Shown here: positions 5,545-7,764 of the stretch, one piece after another
Position numbering within the stretch: the first letter of the stretch is position 1
Layout of the letters: each line of letters opens with the position of its first letter
Assembly: GCA_945872375.1 (NCBI GenBank)
Contig: CAMBYR010000089.1
Span: 1-7,764, forward strand
Source: an uncultured Blautia sp.
GTDB taxonomy: Bacteria > Bacillota > Clostridia > Lachnospirales > Lachnospiraceae
Length of the DNA stretch: 7,764 nucleotides
Direction: 5' to 3'
Translations under genes and position numbers: made by a program
Notes under the pieces: model-generated
The model's input: only the letters and a program-made list of their open reading frames with translations
Told to the model about the DNA's origin: nothing
Databases searched by the model: none

Positions 5545-6291
5545 TTACAATTCTTCCAACACCCGGCACGCCTGCCGGATCTTTTCCTGTTCGGTTCTGA
5601 TGATCTCAAACTCACTGATAGAAGGAACGCCCATACTTACGCCTTCTTTACGATACACCATCATGCTTTCCAGATTCTGTTTTCCTGACATGTGGAATGC
5701 ATGGGCCCCGGTATAAGGCTGTATCTGCCGGATCGTTTCCGCATCCACACCGCTGCCCACTTGAATAGTGATGATTCCATCCTCCAGCTCCACAAGCTTC
5801 TTTATCGTGTCTCTTCCATCCAGACAGTGATTTTTCTGTCCGGAGGTAAGAATGGTACGGATCCCCAGCTCCTTTGCCTGCTCCATGGCCTCAAACGGGT
5901 CCACACAGACATCAAATGCCCTGTGCAGAGTCACCGACATCTCTCCGGCCTCTTCCATAAGGATTCTCATGCGCTCCATATCCAGCGTCCCGTCAGGTTT
6001 CAGAATTCCGATCACAACACCGTCCGCTCCAAGCTCCCGGAAATTACATACCTCTCTTCGAATTACCTGAAATTCATAATCTGTATAGCAAAAATCCCCG
6101 AACCGCGGGCGAATGAGAACGTGCGTACAGATATCGGAATGTTCCCGGATCTCCTGAAAAAGGCAGGGACTTGGCGTCGTGCCTCCAATTATCAGACTGC
6201 TGCACAGCTCCAGCCTTGTGGCGCCTCCGCACTGTGCCTCCAGCGCGGACTCTACAGAATCCACGCAGGCTTCCAAAATATAGTTTTTCAT
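5545..6291 (-). CDS. cutC: CutC family TIM-barrel protein
   Basis: Full-length CutC family protein (248 residues, the usual length), a cytoplasmic TIM barrel historically annotated as copper homeostasis. Family motifs in order: LEACVDSVESALEAQCGGATRLELC at 6-30, IRPRFGDFCYTDYEF at about 60-74, ADGVVIGILKPDGTLD at 89-104, VTLHRAFDVCVDP at 120-132, TILTSGQKNHCLDG at 146-159 and GAHAFHMSG at 195-203. The conserved polar residues (E7, R26, E28, R61, R63, H123, D127) cluster as expected for a barrel active site. The copper role is doubtful: the E. coli phenotype was later traced to a small RNA in the cutC gene, and no enzymatic reaction is firmly established. It starts 66 nt after pepA, with a weak GGTGA ribosome site, and ends 21 nt before the transglutaminase-like gene. 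No copper-related gene is nearby. Confidence 0.92.
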   Translation of the reverse strand: MKNYILEACVDSVESALEAQCGGATRLELCSSLIIGGTTPSPCLFQEIREHSDICTHVLIRPRFGDFCYTDYEFQVIRREVCNFRELGADGVVIGILKPDGTLDMERMRILMEEAGEMSVTLHRAFDVCVDPFEAMEQAKELGIRTILTSGQKNHCLDGRDTIKKLVELEDGIITIQVGSGVDAETIRQIQPYTGAHAFHMSGKQNLESMMVYRKEGVSMGVPSISEFEIIRTEQEKIRQACRVLEEL

Positions 6292-6357
6292 ATTTTCACC
6301 AAACCTGTTCTGCCGAAAAGTACCTTCGTACCATCAGCCTGCTATTTGACTTTCATT

Positions 6358-7647
6358 TCAGCTTCTTCCGGCGCACAGAAAATACATGGAAGTCACGCCT
6401 GCGCCGGTTGCTCCTTTACTCTGATATTCAAACACCGGAGGATCCACCCAGGCGGTACCCGCAATATCCAGATGAAGCCAGGGGATATTTTCCGCAAATG
6501 CGCGGACAAACAGGCCTGCCGTGATCGTTCCGGCAAATTGCCCTCCGAAGTTTTTTATATCCGCGATCTCACTTTCGATCATCCGCTCATATTCCGCATA
6601 AATCGGAAATCGGAGATATCGCTCTCCCGACATCCCATATGCCTGCTCAAATTCCCGGAAAAACTCTTCCTGATCACAGAGTGCACCTGCAGCCCCGAAC
6701 CCAAGGCTGGAACACACCGCACCTGTAAGCGTGGCAATGTCCACCACCCTGTCCACATGTTCCTTTCGAACAGCATACGCCACAGAGTCCGCCAGGATCA
6801 GGCGTCCCTCCGCATCCGTATCCAGGATCTCGATCGTCTTTCCGCCAAAGGAAGTGATCACGTCTCCCGGCAGCATGGATCCGTCAGAAAGCCGGTTCTC
6901 TGCCATGGGAATCAGGCCCACAACGTTGACCGGAATCCTGTTTTTTGCCAGCGCAAAAACGGCACCCGCCACAGCCGCACCGCCTGCCATATCACCCTTG
7001 ATCCCCTTCATGGAAGCCGACGATTTCAGGCAGTAGCCGCCGGAATCCACCGTTACACCTTTTCCCACCAGACCGGTGATCCTGCTGTCCCCGGGATTTC
7101 CCCTGTATCGAATGATACAGAGATAAGGCGGATTGGCGCTGCTCAGTCCTACCCCGAGAATGGCGTTCATTCCGAGTTCCTGCATTTCTTTCACATCCAG
7201 TGCCTGGATCTCCGCCGGAGTTTCCGGAGAAAGGCCTGCAAAAAGCGTTTTCACCTCTTCCAGAAAATCTGCCGGATGAAGAAGATTTCCCGGACGATTT
7301 GTCATATTTCTCGCCCAGATGATTCCTTCCGCCAAGGCTTCCGTTTCTCTTACGATTGCTTCTGCCTCTGAGGGAATCCCTGTAAGTTCCATCGTCCATT
7401 CCTTCTTTGCCCTGGCAGGATAGCGCTCCGGCTCATAAGCCCCCAGAAGCATTCCCTCCACAGCATCCCTTACATAGTCGGAGCCCTTCTGCTCCACAAG
7501 CGTCTTCAGATCCGCTGAGAATGCAGGCTCCCTGCATTCTTTTACTGCCTTTGCAAAAAATTCCTTAATCTGAACTCTGTCCGAACATTCCCAGTCACAG
7601 CCTGACGTCAGTGACGGAAGACTGCTGGTGCTGACTAATCGTATCAT
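6358..7647 (-). CDS. pepA: M17 family leucyl aminopeptidase
   Basis: Cytoplasmic dinuclear metal aminopeptidase that removes N-terminal residues from peptides, normally as a hexamer. The catalytic domain is complete: GKGVTVDSGGYCLK (K196, D201, K208), KGDMAGGAA (D219) and DTDAEGRLILAD (D278, E280, R282). The spacings between these residues equal those of E. coli PepA K270, D275, K282, D293, D352, E354 and R356, so both metal sites and both catalytic residues are present. At 429 residues it is shorter than typical members (about 480-500); the shortfall is in the N-terminal domain, which carries regulatory or DNA-binding roles in E. coli PepA, so only the peptidase role is expected. The start at 7647 has GAGGA 7 nt upstream. 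It lies 42 nt after the DeoR-like stop and before cutC and the transglutaminase-like gene, suggesting a peptide turnover unit. Confidence 0.95.
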   Translation of the reverse strand: MIRLVSTSSLPSLTSGCDWECSDRVQIKEFFAKAVKECREPAFSADLKTLVEQKGSDYVRDAVEGMLLGAYEPERYPARAKKEWTMELTGIPSEAEAIVRETEALAEGIIWARNMTNRPGNLLHPADFLEEVKTLFAGLSPETPAEIQALDVKEMQELGMNAILGVGLSSANPPYLCIIRYRGNPGDSRITGLVGKGVTVDSGGYCLKSSASMKGIKGDMAGGAAVAGAVFALAKNRIPVNVVGLIPMAENRLSDGSMLPGDVITSFGGKTIEILDTDAEGRLILADSVAYAVRKEHVDRVVDIATLTGAVCSSLGFGAAGALCDQEEFFREFEQAYGMSGERYLRFPIYAEYERMIESEIADIKNFGGQFAGTITAGLFVRAFAENIPWLHLDIAGTAWVDPPVFEYQSKGATGAGVTSMYFLCAGRS

Positions 7648-7689
7648 TTCCCGTTCCTCTTTTCGTTTTGAATAGTTTCCGTTCTCCGG

Positions 7690-7764
7690 TTAATAAAGCT
7701 GTACGCCTGACATATCCAGGCTTTCCAAAGTGGCAGGGTCCGGAGTTTCATCTGTCACGATTGC
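7690..7764 (-). CDS. C-terminal end of a probable DeoR-family regulator (5' part outside window)
   Basis: The last 24 codons of a gene entering from the right edge, read directly by translation: AIVTDETPDPATLESLDMSG, then VQLY and the stop TAA at 7692-7690. The pattern of a hydrophobic strand, TDE, then an acidic helix and a final short strand resembles the end of the DeoR/GlpR sensor domain (an isomerase-like fold, often ending in ITD...L...G(V/I)). With so few residues the assignment is tentative. The gene is co-directional with pepA and 42 nt upstream of it, so the two may be co-transcribed. Confidence 0.55.
   Translation of the reverse strand, partial: AIVTDETPDPATLESLDMSGVQLY

Noticed and set aside
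4570..5688. 372-codon open frame on the plus strand
   Set aside because: Antisense to the transglutaminase-like gene and the end of cutC; no domain, no convincing ribosome site, composition of a shadow frame.
6292..6357. Promoter or hairpin in the 66-nt pepA-cutC gap
   Set aside because: GTAC repeats could form a 4-bp stem and no pair of -35/-10 boxes with 16-18 nt spacing was found, so simple operon spacing is the better reading.
5692..7371. 559-codon open frame on the plus strand
   Set aside because: It lies fully antisense to cutC and pepA, both of which have intact family motifs. Its translation has no recognisable domain and is rich in His, Arg, Pro and Ser, typical of a shadow frame.

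Overview
All supported genes in this window lie on the minus strand, so transcription runs from high to low coordinates. The window suggests a Firmicute of class Clostridia, probably a gut-type Lachnospiraceae. The reasons are strong AGGAGG-type ribosome binding sites, sigma-A promoters with extended -10 boxes, a CIRCE/HrcA heat-shock operator, and the style of the PutP, CutC and transglutaminase-like proteins. The taxonomic placement is inference.

In transcription order, the right part (7764 to 3082) is one co-directional cluster. It holds the last 24 codons of a probable DeoR-family regulator, then an M17 leucyl aminopeptidase (pepA, all metal and catalytic residues intact), then cutC, then an 813-residue cytoplasmic protein. 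That protein carries an intact N-terminal transglutaminase-like domain, a degenerate second copy and a thioredoxin-like C-terminal region. The gaps are 42, 66 and 21 nt and no internal terminator was seen, so co-transcription is likely.

The middle (3042 to 2565) is regulatory. A near-consensus promoter drives a 62-codon Cys-containing small protein of unknown function. Then comes a promoter with its -35 box inside a CIRCE operator, and a leader of about 105 nt. The leader carries a hairpin, a terminator-like stem-loop and a possible competing antiterminator pairing. The leader feeds a type II (zinc-finger-less) DnaJ/CbpA-like co-chaperone, followed 35 nt later by a TetR-family regulator and then a clear intrinsic terminator at 847-886.

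The left end (846 to 1) holds a putP promoter with a 12-bp palindrome at the expected start of transcription, direct repeats over the -35 region, and the first 246 codons of a sodium/proline symporter that runs off the window.

No tRNA, rRNA, CRISPR array, insertion sequence or phage gene was seen. The most interesting signals are the combined CIRCE plus attenuator-like leader of the dnaJ-like gene, and the architecture of the transglutaminase-like protein.
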